The translations under genes and the position numbers were made by a program. From IMG/VR virus record IMGVR_UViG_3300028908_000004, positions 1-39,444 of that record: a stretch of DNA of 39,444 nucleotides; one strand, given 5' to 3'. This stretch comes from a virus. Shown here one piece after another: positions 23,269 through 30,621 of this stretch; position 1 is the stretch's first letter; every line of letters begins with the position of its first letter. The notes under the pieces were generated by a model that saw only the letters and a list, made by a program, of their open reading frames with translations, was not told where the DNA came from and searched no databases.

Positions 23269-24027
23269 ATGGAAATAACAAGAGAAATAAAGAAAAATTA
23301 TCCTTATACACTGGAAGTTGTAGCAAAAGAGGGAACCATGCTTGAAACCTTTTGCTATGAAAAAACTTTTATAGGCTCAGAAATAGAGCCTATAAAAATA
23401 TATGAACTTAATACAGAATATGAGAGGTCGATGTTTTCCGACCTTATTACTAGAAAAGGATGGCTGGTGGCTCAAGAAGGACAATACATCGTAATTGAAA
23501 CAGCCGAGAAGAATAGGAAAAACAGAGACTTTGAAAATGAAACAGAAAAATGGTGGAGTGCATATACTCTTGAACCCCTCAAAGAAGAAATGCAAAAAAA
23601 TGGCAAATATTCATTATCACTCCTTTCAGGCAACTTCACAGAATGGGAAACCCCAAAAGAAATTTCTATAGGCTCAGAAATAGAACCTATAAAATTCTAT
23701 GAGAATGAGTTCCAAAGATACCCATACGTAGAATGGGGCGACGGGTGGACATATATAGTCCAAAGGGACTATGGATATATAATCCGCCAAAACGAAGTAT
23801 ACTATATAATAGTACAAATAAGAAAAGAAGAACCTCCAACAGAATATAGAAAACCGGAATACTCTTACTCTATAGTATTCTGTGAATTAACTATGTTCTC
23901 AAAACTTAGAGACAAAGAAGCTAAAATAGAATTTTTCAAAGTAAAACACAGATATGGGGAAATCTTTTCCAAAAAACTATTAAGAACCCCTAAGCATTTA
24001 ATAGGGGAAAGGATAAAATACCTTTAA
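23269..24027 (+). CDS. Unknown 252-aa protein with two GSEIEPIK repeats
   Basis: Two related halves each contain a YPYTLEV/YSLSLL strand, a GSEIEPIK-(I/F)-YE motif (about residues 36-45 and 137-146) and a GW/Y-rich strand with QEGQYIVIE or RQNEVYYIIV. It is a paralogue of the 24372 product. Each motif is encoded by a hairpin with a 7-base loop: 12 bp at 23367-23397 and 9 bp with one mismatch at 23667-23691. GGAG precedes the ATG. No known family; predicted all-beta. Confidence 0.75.
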   Translation: MEITREIKKNYPYTLEVVAKEGTMLETFCYEKTFIGSEIEPIKIYELNTEYERSMFSDLITRKGWLVAQEGQYIVIETAEKNRKNRDFENETEKWWSAYTLEPLKEEMQKNGKYSLSLLSGNFTEWETPKEISIGSEIEPIKFYENEFQRYPYVEWGDGWTYIVQRDYGYIIRQNEVYYIIVQIRKEEPPTEYRKPEYSYSIVFCELTMFSKLRDKEAKIEFFKVKHRYGEIFSKKLLRTPKHLIGERIKYL

Positions 24028-24040
24028 TCAGGAGGACAAT

Positions 24041-24361
24041 ATGAGTAGAATTATTAATCTTACACCACACGAAGTAAATATTTTCGTTAAGGGGCAACGT
24101 GCCTTAGTTCTGCCGGCAAGTAACGATCCAGTACGTTTAAGCGAGAAAATAGAACAAGTCGGGGAGATTAACGGAATTCCTCTTTATAGGGTACAGTACG
24201 TTTTAGACAGGCCGCTTCCCGAACGACAACCGGATACTTTTTATGTTGTCAGCCGGCTGGTAAAGGATCACGCCCCTGACAGAGACGACTTTATTGTCCC
24301 GTTCCAACTGGAGCGGGCTTTAAATGGAGCCGTAATAGGCTCTAAATCATTTGCTTTATAG
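24041..24361 (+). CDS. NLTPH-type conserved protein, 106 aa
   Basis: It begins SRIINLTPHEVNIFV, then ends YVVSRLVKDHAPDRDDFIVP and IGSKSF, the pattern of a widespread small protein family of unknown function found in phages and plasmids. AGGAGG precedes the ATG. The message carries hairpins such as CCCGTTCC/GGAGCGGG near 24298-24317 and GAGCC/GGCTC near 24330-24344. Two TACAGTACG-like words lie inside the gene. Confidence 0.72.
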   Translation: MSRIINLTPHEVNIFVKGQRALVLPASNDPVRLSEKIEQVGEINGIPLYRVQYVLDRPLPERQPDTFYVVSRLVKDHAPDRDDFIVPFQLERALNGAVIGSKSFAL

Positions 24362-24368
24362 GAGGAAT
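24336..24368. repeat. Duplicated gene-junction sequence
   Basis: The junction AATAGGCTCTAA...GCTTTATAGGAGGAA recurs with few changes at 25540-25567. Both copies place the ribosome site of the next gene at the same distance, marking module duplication within the operon. Confidence 0.65.
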
Positions 24369-24371
24369 AGG

Positions 24372-25136
24372 ATGGAAATAACAAGAACAATAGAAAAGAA
24401 CTATCCATACACGTTAAAAGTTATAACAGAAGAAAGCACGGATATAGAAACATACTACCTCGAAAAAACGCTTATTGGCTCAGATATAGAGCCAATAAAA
24501 ATATATGAAGCCATAGAAAAAGATGAAGGGGCTTTATATTCCGACTCAATCACCCGACAAGGATGGTTAATTTCCCAAAAAGGGAAATACATCCTTGTTG
24601 AAACCAAAGAACTGGACAGAATTGACAGAGACTTTCCTGACAGAACCGAAAAGTGGTGGCATGCCTATACAGTCGACATTATGACAAATCCAAGCTCCAG
24701 CCCAATCGTAGAATTTTTTACTGAAGGAACATGGGATAGACAATACAAATATTCACTAGAGGTACTTGCTGGAGAAAAAAAGGAAGCCCAATACTTTGAA
24801 GACGGATATTATGAAGAAGCAAAAGCCCCTCAAAAGCTTTTTGTTGGTTCGGAGCTAGAACCAATAGAAGTATATACGTATAAATATGAGGGATTCCCAT
24901 ATATATATGAAGGAGACAAAGACACATACACCGCAGAAAAAACCAGTGGTTATGTAATAAAACAAAAAAGAGAATATTACTTTATTCTCGCAAGGCAAGT
25001 GGGGGATAGGTATTGTAAAATAGAAGCCCCAGAAGATTGCCGGTGGGAATATGACTACTGGTTTGAGGCTTGCAAATTGAACTATCTCTCAGACTTTAGC
25101 GGGGAAATAAAAATAGAATGGGGAGGAATAAAATGA
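24372..25136 (+). CDS. Paralogue of the 23269 product, 254 aa
   Basis: The start at 24372 (MEITRTIEKNYPYT) follows GGAGGAATAGG; an upstream in-frame ATG overlaps the preceding gene's end. The layout matches the 23269 product: GSDIEPIKIYE near residue 36 and GSELEPIEVY near 159, each in a YPYTLKV/YSLEVLAG half. The codons form 10-bp (24472-24498) and 9-bp (24842-24866) hairpins with 7-base loops whose stems covary with the paralogue. Function unknown. Confidence 0.75.
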   Translation: MEITRTIEKNYPYTLKVITEESTDIETYYLEKTLIGSDIEPIKIYEAIEKDEGALYSDSITRQGWLISQKGKYILVETKELDRIDRDFPDRTEKWWHAYTVDIMTNPSSSPIVEFFTEGTWDRQYKYSLEVLAGEKKEAQYFEDGYYEEAKAPQKLFVGSELEPIEVYTYKYEGFPYIYEGDKDTYTAEKTSGYVIKQKREYYFILARQVGDRYCKIEAPEDCRWEYDYWFEACKLNYLSDFSGEIKIEWGGIK

Positions 25137-25543
25137 CGTGGAACATTCTAAATTTTAGAAGAGAGAAAGCACAAAACATTTTGTGCGCATTCCAAGGCAT
25201 ATATATGTGTATTCTCGGAGCAGAAATTAGAAATGGCAAAACACTTCGGGATGCACACAAAGTTGCCATGGTAGGAGTAGAGTATGCGAACGAAAAGAAA
25301 GAATGGTGGAATGCTTGCGCGCAGGGTGAATATGCTGGAAGTGGCGGGAAAAGAGAAGAAGAAGCGAGGATAGAATACCTAACTCTATTCTCTTTACCAC
25401 TTAGAGAAGATGAAGAATTTATTGCTTACACTTCCCATTCCAGAAAGCTGTATATTATTCATCAAATTGGAGAAGATACTTTTCAGATTATGTATCCGCC
25501 AAATTCTTCCGTGGCATCTGCCATGGAGAAAGAAGCACAATAG
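25133..25543 (+). CDS. Single-module paralogue of the 22565 product, 136 aa
   Basis: The start at 25133 overlaps the previous stop as ATGA and has GGGGAGG upstream. It contains one full module: KAQNILCAFQGIYM, a DAHKVAM helix, LPLREDEEFIAYTSHSRKLY and TFQIMYPPNSSVAS. Hairpins GCACAAAA/TTTTGTGC (around 25167-25186) and TTCTAA/TTAGAA lie near the start. The hairpin seen at the SHSGKL codons of the paralogue is not preserved here. Confidence 0.72.
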   Translation: MTWNILNFRREKAQNILCAFQGIYMCILGAEIRNGKTLRDAHKVAMVGVEYANEKKEWWNACAQGEYAGSGGKREEEARIEYLTLFSLPLREDEEFIAYTSHSRKLYIIHQIGEDTFQIMYPPNSSVASAMEKEAQ

Positions 25544-25571
25544 GCTCTAATTCGCTTTATAGGAGGAAATT

Positions 25572-25883
25572 ATGACAAACAAACAGTACGTTCAAATCAA
25601 GAAAGCTATTCAAGATTTTACAAAAAGAAGTACAGATGCTTCAGTTAACCTTTCAGCTGTAAGTGAAGCAATTAAGGGGACACCATCAGAGAATTACTTA
25701 AGCATAATATTAAATTATGTTTCTGATGGGACGGGTATAGCAATGGCTAGAATCTTCGCCTTACTAGAACCATTTGTCCCAACAGAAATCCTACGCCAAC
25801 TTGTCATAGGTGTGTGCATGGCCGTAAACCTAGCCGCAACTGACATCCCGGAATCTTTTATCACCGACATTAATTCCAACTAA
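25572..25883 (+). CDS. Last gene of the early operon, 103 aa, unknown
   Basis: A helical protein with a hydrophobic C-terminal half (PTEILRQLVIGVCMAVNLAA). It has a perfect AGGAGG site and an in-gene ACAGTACGTT word near its start. It ends against a bidirectional terminator shared with the convergent helicase gene. Few hairpins are visible, unlike the rest of the operon. Confidence 0.65.
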   Translation: MTNKQYVQIKKAIQDFTKRSTDASVNLSAVSEAIKGTPSENYLSIILNYVSDGTGIAMARIFALLEPFVPTEILRQLVIGVCMAVNLAATDIPESFITDINSN

Positions 25884-27163
25884 GCCCCGGAAGGGGCTTT
25901 TTCTTTGTCTTCAAACCTCTGGTATTCTTTATTAAACTCCACATTAATCATCTTTGTTGCCCCATCTCGATTTTTGTCTAAACATAAAAACCACTCATTC
26001 AATTTATACTCTCCCGGTTCAGAGCCCTCTTTTTTCATGTTATAAATCAAAATTGCTACATCTGCGTCTTTTTCTATCTGAGAACTTTCTTGAAAATCGC
26101 TTAGTCTCGGCCTGCGTCCATCCGCATCTCTTCTAAGCTGTGCCGTCGCTACAATAGGGATATTAAACCGCCTAGCATAATCTTTAAGGGTCTTAGAAAT
26201 ATAGGCAACCTCTTCTCTTCTCTCTAGGCCTAAATGAGGAGCATAAATAAGCTGTAGGTAGTCTATCATTATGATATCACAGTGCAGTACGGTTACAAAA
26301 TACCGGATTTTGCTAAGGACCTGATTTAAAATAAGGTTAGGCTCATCGTAGAAATATATTTTTAGTTCTGCCAGCCGGTTAGAAGTCGCCATTAGTTTAT
26401 CGAGTGATTGCTTGCCTAAAATCCCGCCAAAAATATAACCTGCTTGAATATTCCCGGAAAACGAGAGAATCCGCATCATAAGCTCTTTAATTCCGCTTTC
26501 TAAAGAAATAATCCCTATAGTACGTCCAAGTTTTGCCTGATGTATGGCAATGTTTAAAAGGAGAGTTGTCTTCCCCTCACTTGGCCGACCGCCTATATAA
26601 TACAGTCTTTGTCTAGCATCTCCAATTAAATATTTATCCAGCCCATTAATTCCGGTCTTCATTTCGAGAGTCTCTCTATCCTTTAAAACTCTAACCTCGA
26701 TTTCTTCAACAGTCTCTAATAGTGCCTCTCTAATGCTCTGCACTTTATAGATATTTGTCTCTGTCTGAATATCTTCAAGACCATGATAGACCTCTTGAAT
26801 CAATGTTGAAAGCTCACTTGACCTTAATTTAGTCTGAATCTTAGCCATTAAGTTTTCAAACTGTTTAAAGTTATAATAAGTAATAAGGTGTTGTTGATAA
26901 TATTCAAAATTGGCGTCGGTCGGAATAGAGGTAATTTTCGCAAGATAAGCGGAATATCGGCTTCCAGTACGTTCATTTAAAATTATAAGATTAGGCTCTA
27001 AGCCATCGTTCACAATTTCTATCACTGCCTTAAAGATTTCTTTGTGTAAGTCTTTGGTAAAATGTACTGCATCCAGTTTACTTTTTGCCAAAAGATCAGG
27101 ATTGTTGATTATCTGTCCTAACAGAACAGCTTCATATTCATGTAATGTCTTAATGTCAATCAT
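25880..27163 (-). CDS. dnaB: DnaB-type replicative helicase
   Basis: The 427-residue protein has the DnaB N-terminal helical domain (about 1-105), a linker, and a RecA-like core with Walker A GRPSEGKT (192-199), Walker B IIMIDYLQ (Asp301) and QLRRDADGRRPRLSDFQESSQIE. It unwinds DNA ahead of the host replisome. Its ATG overlaps the initiator gene by 8 bp, so the pair is translationally coupled. The C-terminus runs into the terminator. Confidence 0.93.
   Translation of the reverse strand: MIDIKTLHEYEAVLLGQIINNPDLLAKSKLDAVHFTKDLHKEIFKAVIEIVNDGLEPNLIILNERTGSRYSAYLAKITSIPTDANFEYYQQHLITYYNFKQFENLMAKIQTKLRSSELSTLIQEVYHGLEDIQTETNIYKVQSIREALLETVEEIEVRVLKDRETLEMKTGINGLDKYLIGDARQRLYYIGGRPSEGKTTLLLNIAIHQAKLGRTIGIISLESGIKELMMRILSFSGNIQAGYIFGGILGKQSLDKLMATSNRLAELKIYFYDEPNLILNQVLSKIRYFVTVLHCDIIMIDYLQLIYAPHLGLERREEVAYISKTLKDYARRFNIPIVATAQLRRDADGRRPRLSDFQESSQIEKDADVAILIYNMKKEGSEPGEYKLNEWFLCLDKNRDGATKMINVEFNKEYQRFEDKEKAPSGA
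25882..25903. terminator. Bidirectional terminator between convergent operons
   Basis: AAGCCCC pairs with GGGGCTT around a GGAA loop, followed by TTTCTTT on the plus strand. It ends the early operon. The minus-strand helicase frame runs through it to a TAG at 25882-25880, so the same stem lies in the last codons of that gene. Confidence 0.85.
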
Positions 27164-28196
27164 TCGCCTCTTTTAGCTCCTTCCACTTTAGAATTAGTTT
27201 ATAATAGGCATCAGGACTGCGTTCGAATATATCCCAATCCTCGGCTAACTCAACCCGTCCCTCCGGGGGCAATAAAGTAGGATCAGGAAGGAACTTCCCA
27301 TGCTCATAAGTTCCTATTACCATTCCGCCTTTAACTACTTCGTTTGGCGCATGAGTTTCAGCTTCCATTTCTTCAATTACTCTAGGCCAAATGCCCTGTG
27401 AGTTGAGGATTGATGGCAAAAGAGGCTGTTTTTGCCAAAAAGCACTGGATTTGTGAAGTTTCACAAAGGTATCAATAATCCGTTTAATGTATTTCTTGCA
27501 TCTCTCTAAAATCTCTTCATATTCCTTACTATTTTTGTCAGGAATAGGTGTCACTGGCTTACAGGCCTTAATCGTACGATCTACCAACTTCGATATATGG
27601 CTACCCTCCTTCTTGTAGCTACTTCCTTTGTCAAAGTCACCGTATAGCTTCAAGAAGGTGAGTTTGATAAAGGAAGTTAGGTCTTTTCTTAGAGAGAGTA
27701 AGTTTTCAGCCTGAGGTACATTCTGTGAATGTGCCTCAACTTTGTTTCTATCCCCTATATCTCTTATTATATTCTCTATATATATATTACTCTGTTTCGT
27801 ATTTTCCGAATACCCCCCCTTCGTATTTTCCGAATACCCTATCCGTGAATCCCGTATATATCTATATGCTACATGCAATATTCGTTGTTTTGTTTGCCCA
27901 TTTTCTTTGATATAGCTTGCATTTAAATATTGTTTTTTAATTAAAGAATTGATTATTTCACTGCATCTACTTGGGGAAAGCCTAAATAATTTAGAAAAGA
28001 ATTTATTAGACGCATAACATCCGTTGTCATTATCTAATGCGTTAATTTCGGCCAAAAAGATTTTTTCCATCCAAGTTAAATCTTCTGCTAGCCATATTTC
28101 TTTTGGAATCCACACTCCCTTAAAAGCATATTGTGGATTTTCATTCATCTGTTCTGTATCGAGTATTTCCATTTGGTGAATAAAATACTTTGCCAT
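27156..28196 (-). CDS. Replication initiator / helicase loader with winged helix
   Basis: The 346-residue protein has an N-terminal winged-helix domain (about 25-110: LTWMEKIFLAEINAL, then SKLFRLSPSRCSEIINSLI), typical of phage replisome organisers. A charged middle and a C-terminal helical part follow. It is coupled to dnaB, which it probably recruits to the origin. AAGGAGG precedes the ATG. Its expression is probably controlled by the structured leader upstream. Confidence 0.78.
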   Translation of the reverse strand: MAKYFIHQMEILDTEQMNENPQYAFKGVWIPKEIWLAEDLTWMEKIFLAEINALDNDNGCYASNKFFSKLFRLSPSRCSEIINSLIKKQYLNASYIKENGQTKQRILHVAYRYIRDSRIGYSENTKGGYSENTKQSNIYIENIIRDIGDRNKVEAHSQNVPQAENLLSLRKDLTSFIKLTFLKLYGDFDKGSSYKKEGSHISKLVDRTIKACKPVTPIPDKNSKEYEEILERCKKYIKRIIDTFVKLHKSSAFWQKQPLLPSILNSQGIWPRVIEEMEAETHAPNEVVKGGMVIGTYEHGKFLPDPTLLPPEGRVELAEDWDIFERSPDAYYKLILKWKELKEAND

Positions 28197-28211
28197 AATA
28201 TCCTCCTTAAC

Positions 28212-28330
28212 AAAAAACCCTACATAGGCAGGCGTTCTTGGGGAACGGGCGGAGGCAAGGAAAACCGCCCTTACCTGCCTACATAGGGCTTCTTACATTG
28301 ACCCTTGCCTTTTTTATTTTCGTTCCCCAA
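28212..28330 (-). promoter_or_regulatory. Attenuator-like RNA switch before the replication initiator
   Basis: In the minus-strand transcript CCCTATGTAGGCAGG (28288-28274) pairs with CCTGCCTATGTAGGG (28232-28218) over 15 bp, two of them G-U, followed by six U: a terminator. It encloses GGGCGG/CCGCCC (28270-28265 with 28252-28247). A competing fold pairs TTGGGGAACG (28330-28321) with CGTTCCCCAA (28247-28238) and AGGCAAGG with CCTTGCCT (28310-28303 with 28260-28253). The second fold cannot coexist with the terminator except as a pseudoknot. The initiator ribosome site follows 8 bases after the U tract. Confidence 0.75.
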
Positions 28331-28334
28331 ATCT

Positions 28335-28363
28335 ATTATACTATAAAAACCGGCCAAAAACAA
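28335..28363 (-). promoter_or_regulatory. Promoter of the replication operon
   Basis: A perfect -10 TATAAT (28340-28335) has a weak -35 TTGTTT (28363-28358) at 17 bp on the minus strand. Its start would place the first bases of the leader at the 5' arm of the antiterminator fold. Confidence 0.65.
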
Positions 28364-28386
28364 GCCAGTCAAGCTGTTGGAGTCGT

Positions 28387-28451
28387 TGAAGCGAACGGGA
28401 TTTGAACCCGTGTCTTTTGGCATTAGGCCAAAATCGAACCATTTTCGCCCC
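28387..28451 (-). ncRNA. tmRNA tRNA-like domain without the mRNA domain
   Basis: The 65-nt RNA has a 7-bp acceptor GGGGCGA/TCGCTTC with G2-U71 and G3-U70, the latter the alanine identity pair. No D stem is present; instead there is an 11-nt D-loop region containing GGTTCGA, as in tmRNA. A 7-bp TTTTGGC/GCCAAAA helix replaces the anticodon arm and is closed by CTAAT. GAC then precedes T arm ACGGG-TTCAAAT-CCCGT, and the discriminator is A. GACnCGGGTTCAA and GGnTTCGA match the two ends of bacterial tmRNA. CCA is not encoded. The preceding gene's last ten codons and TAA lie within it. Confidence 0.72.
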
Positions 28452-28998
28452 TTATAGGATAGTACCGATTTTTCTTGCGATATATCTTATCATGCTTAAT
28501 CAAAACTCTCAAATCGAACCGGACTACATGATTCTTACTGTCTACTTTTTCATACAGCTTAAGAACTTTTGGCAAGTTTAAAAGCTCATGTACCATAAGG
28601 CCGGGGTTTTCTCTAACTATTTCTAATAGCCCGGCTCTTCTATTATGTACTTCTTCTACATCGCCAAAAGTCTCTTTTAGTTTCAATTTATAGCCTGTTG
28701 GATAAAAATGGTGTTTATAGCTGTAGATTTTTCCAGAGTCTAGTAATTCCTCGGTATAATATCTTACGTTATTCTCTGAAATATGGAGTATTTGTGCGAT
28801 TTTGGGATTGGTAATTCCCGGCCGAGAACAAATAAGTTCATATATTTTCTTAAATCTATGGTTTTCATTTATTCTTTTTTTGCCGGGATAATGAACTTCA
28901 GGTTTGATTCCGTAATAAAACTTATAGGAATCACCTGTAATTTTCTGAGGTGGATCATAAAAGCCGGCATATCTATAGTCAATTATTGCTGGAATCAT
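28423..28998 (-). CDS. Double winged-helix protein whose stop lies in the tmRNA-like RNA
   Basis: The 191-residue protein carries two winged-helix-like domains: about 50-100 (ICSRPGITNPKIAQILHISE, NNVRYYTEELLDSGKIY) and about 120-180 (LLEIVRENPGLMVHELLNLP). It is probably a DNA-binding regulator. AAGGAGAT precedes the ATG, which overlaps the upstream gene. The C-terminus GENGSILA is read from the acceptor strand, D loop and P2 of the tRNA-like domain, so RNase P cleavage would leave a message without a stop. Confidence 0.75.
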   Translation of the reverse strand: MIPAIIDYRYAGFYDPPQKITGDSYKFYYGIKPEVHYPGKKRINENHRFKKIYELICSRPGITNPKIAQILHISENNVRYYTEELLDSGKIYSYKHHFYPTGYKLKLKETFGDVEEVHNRRAGLLEIVRENPGLMVHELLNLPKVLKLYEKVDSKNHVVRFDLRVLIKHDKIYRKKNRYYPIRGENGSILA

Positions 28999-29110
28999 GG
29001 CTATCTCCTTGTTTAAAAATAAAACATGAAAGAAGCCAAAAGAGCGAAATAGAAATAGGAAGTAGTAAAATAAAGGTTATGATTACACCGATAACCAGTT
29101 TAAGTATCAT
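28979..29110 (-). CDS. 43-aa single-span membrane protein
   Basis: GAGGAGG stands before an ATG encoding a peptide that is one long hydrophobic helix (LVIGVIITFILLL, then SISLFWLLSCFIF) with a polar tail GDSHDSSNN. It overlaps the next gene start by 20 bp. Such peptides are often inner-membrane effectors, superinfection-exclusion factors or toxins; no function can be assigned. Confidence 0.65.
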   Translation of the reverse strand: MILKLVIGVIITFILLLPISISLFWLLSCFIFKQGDSHDSSNN

Positions 29111-29180
29111 AATAAGACCTCCTCTACTCGTTTCTTTCAACTATAATTCTAATTTAAAAACTTTTTATATTTTGATTTTT

Positions 29181-29417
29181 CTAAATAGCCTTAATATAAT
29201 TTTCAATTTCATTTTCAATATCATCTAATGTGGTAATATTAGTTCCTTTAATATATAAATAATATAAAAAATTAAGCACCGCTGTTTTTATATCAGGTTG
29301 AAAATCATCTTCTTCACAAAAAGTCTGTTCCCAACCCTTTTCACAATGTTTTAAATCTGCTCTATAATTTTTACATACTAAACAATATTCAGTTGGTTCA
29401 AAATACATATAAGACAT
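29181..29417 (-). CDS. Cys-containing 78-aa protein
   Basis: The N-terminal half has CxxC (CLVC, residues 12-15) and further Cys at about 25 and 34 (HCEKGWEQTFC), consistent with a small metal site. The C-terminal half is helical and acidic. A weak GGAG site is present. Part of a run of small early genes on the minus strand. Unknown function. Confidence 0.65.
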   Translation of the reverse strand: MSYMYFEPTEYCLVCKNYRADLKHCEKGWEQTFCEEDDFQPDIKTAVLNFLYYLYIKGTNITTLDDIENEIENYIKAI

Positions 29418-29445
29418 TTATTTCACTCCTCTTTTTTCATTTATT

Positions 29446-29691
29446 TTAATCACCCTTAGCCTCCTCCTTTTTTATCCATTCCTCTAAACACTTAAAAGAG
29501 CAAAAATGAAGCTCATCTTCAAAAGTAATAAAGTGACTATTTGTGTTGGCCGTACCATCTTTGTTTCTGCCTTTAGTATATGTAACTTTAAACTCGCAAT
29601 TCCCAAAAGTAAAAATAATCCACCCGTATTTATCATAGTAATCATCAGCTAATTCCCCACAATTCTCACATATATAAATCGTTTTCCTCAT
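29446..29691 (-). CDS. Zinc-ribbon-like 81-aa protein
   Basis: The start at 29691 (MRKTIYICENCGE) follows GGAGGAGG; longer frames run back into the preceding gene. CENC at residues 8-11 and CSFKC near 66-70 form a split metal site, with beta strands between. The ATG overlaps the upstream stop by 4 bp. Unknown function. Confidence 0.68.
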   Translation of the reverse strand: MRKTIYICENCGELADDYYDKYGWIIFTFGNCEFKVTYTKGRNKDGTANTNSHFITFEDELHFCSFKCLEEWIKKEEAKGD

Positions 29692-30056
29692 ATTTTTACC
29701 TCCTCCAATAATTTTACTTGTTCCCACATTTCTGTGCCTGTAGGCCAATCATCTCCAAAAAATGGTAAATGAAAATAACTTTTCTGCACAAAAGCAATTC
29801 CTCGTTTCCCCCTTAAAGGCGTTTTATTTAAGACTTCGCATCGGAAGATTTTCATAGTTTTCCTATTAATTTTTCTAGCATATCTTTTTGCATTTTCTAA
29901 AGAATCAAATACTAACAAATGATATTGCTCTTTTCGCAAATACGTTGGAGCTGTTACAAACTCCCCAATTTTATATGTTACCTTTGCAGAATATTTCGCA
30001 AAAGCCGATGTATAACCTTTTTTTGTTTTCTTGACTACTTTATATCTGATTGGCAT
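29688..30056 (-). CDS. Unknown 122-aa protein
   Basis: A basic beta-rich protein (MPIRYKVVKKTKKGYTSA, AKVTYKIGEFVTAPTYL) with a motif LLVFDSLENAKRYARKIN, seen in small conserved phage proteins of unknown role. It overlaps the zinc-finger gene upstream by 22 bp and the next gene by 4 bp. Confidence 0.65.
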   Translation of the reverse strand: MPIRYKVVKKTKKGYTSAFAKYSAKVTYKIGEFVTAPTYLRKEQYHLLVFDSLENAKRYARKINRKTMKIFRCEVLNKTPLRGKRGIAFVQKSYFHLPFFGDDWPTGTEMWEQVKLLEEVKI

Positions 30057-30385
30057 TTATTTGCCCTCCATTCTTCAATAGCTTTATGACAACAAAGCGG
30101 TTGCCCTAATTCCGCATCAGGGTCATTCGGGTCTTCGTTAACTTCCCAAGTTCGCCTACAATAACTACAAACTTCTTCTGTATCACAGTCAAGATACACA
30201 TTGCCAACGTCATCAATGTGACGTTTTATTTGTTCCATGATATCCTCACACATTGCTTTATAACGAGCTTCTCGTTTTTCTTCATCTGGTTCAATTGCAT
30301 AATCAGAAATAGAAGCTATCCCGAAATTACCTAATCCACGAGGTTCTACTACTACTCGCCAATTAAATTGTTTTGTTATTTTCAT
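30035..30385 (-). CDS. Putative zinc-finger protein, 116 aa
   Basis: The C-terminal half has CSYC (about 73-76) and CCHKAIEEW (about 97-105), a possible treble-clef metal site. The N-terminus is beta-rich with an ISDYAIEPDEEKREARYKAM helix. It starts directly after the preceding stop with GGGGG nearby. Function unknown. Confidence 0.65.
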   Translation of the reverse strand: MKITKQFNWRVVVEPRGLGNFGIASISDYAIEPDEEKREARYKAMCEDIMEQIKRHIDDVGNVYLDCDTEEVCSYCRRTWEVNEDPNDPDAELGQPLCCHKAIEEWRANKCQSDIK

Positions 30386-30577
30386 CTATCCCCCCTCCGC
30401 ATTTAGCCATGGCTTCAGTTTCAACAAAAGGCTATGATTATCTTCATGGTTTGGTAGTTCATTCCGCAAACAGCCATAATAAAGCCCATTATACTTGAAA
30501 AATATGAGTGCCTTGACAGGCGCGTCTCCAGGAAAAGCACGCACCACCATTTCTTTCGGTTCTACCTCTAATATCAT
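30386..30577 (-). CDS. Small 63-aa protein
   Basis: AAGGAGG precedes the ATG. Sequence features are modest: a beta-like FKYNGLYYGCLRNELP stretch in the middle and a polar end. It follows the tRNA-like RNA by 45 bp and overlaps nothing. Unrecognised. Confidence 0.6.
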   Translation of the reverse strand: MILEVEPKEMVVRAFPGDAPVKALIFFKYNGLYYGCLRNELPNHEDNHSLLLKLKPWLNAEGG

Positions 30578-30621
30578 TTGTTCCTCCTTAATTGTACTGC
30601 ATTTATGATTACTGGGATATT

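Noticed and set aside
25133-25543. Conservation of the SHSGKL-codon hairpin (22710-22726) in the paralogue
   Set aside because: The paralogous codons have TTCCAGAAAG and lose the stem, so not every coding hairpin is conserved between copies.
28387-28451. Phage attachment site derived from a host tmRNA gene
   Set aside because: Both 5' and 3' ends of the tRNA-like domain are present, not only the 3' end, and no integrase gene was found.
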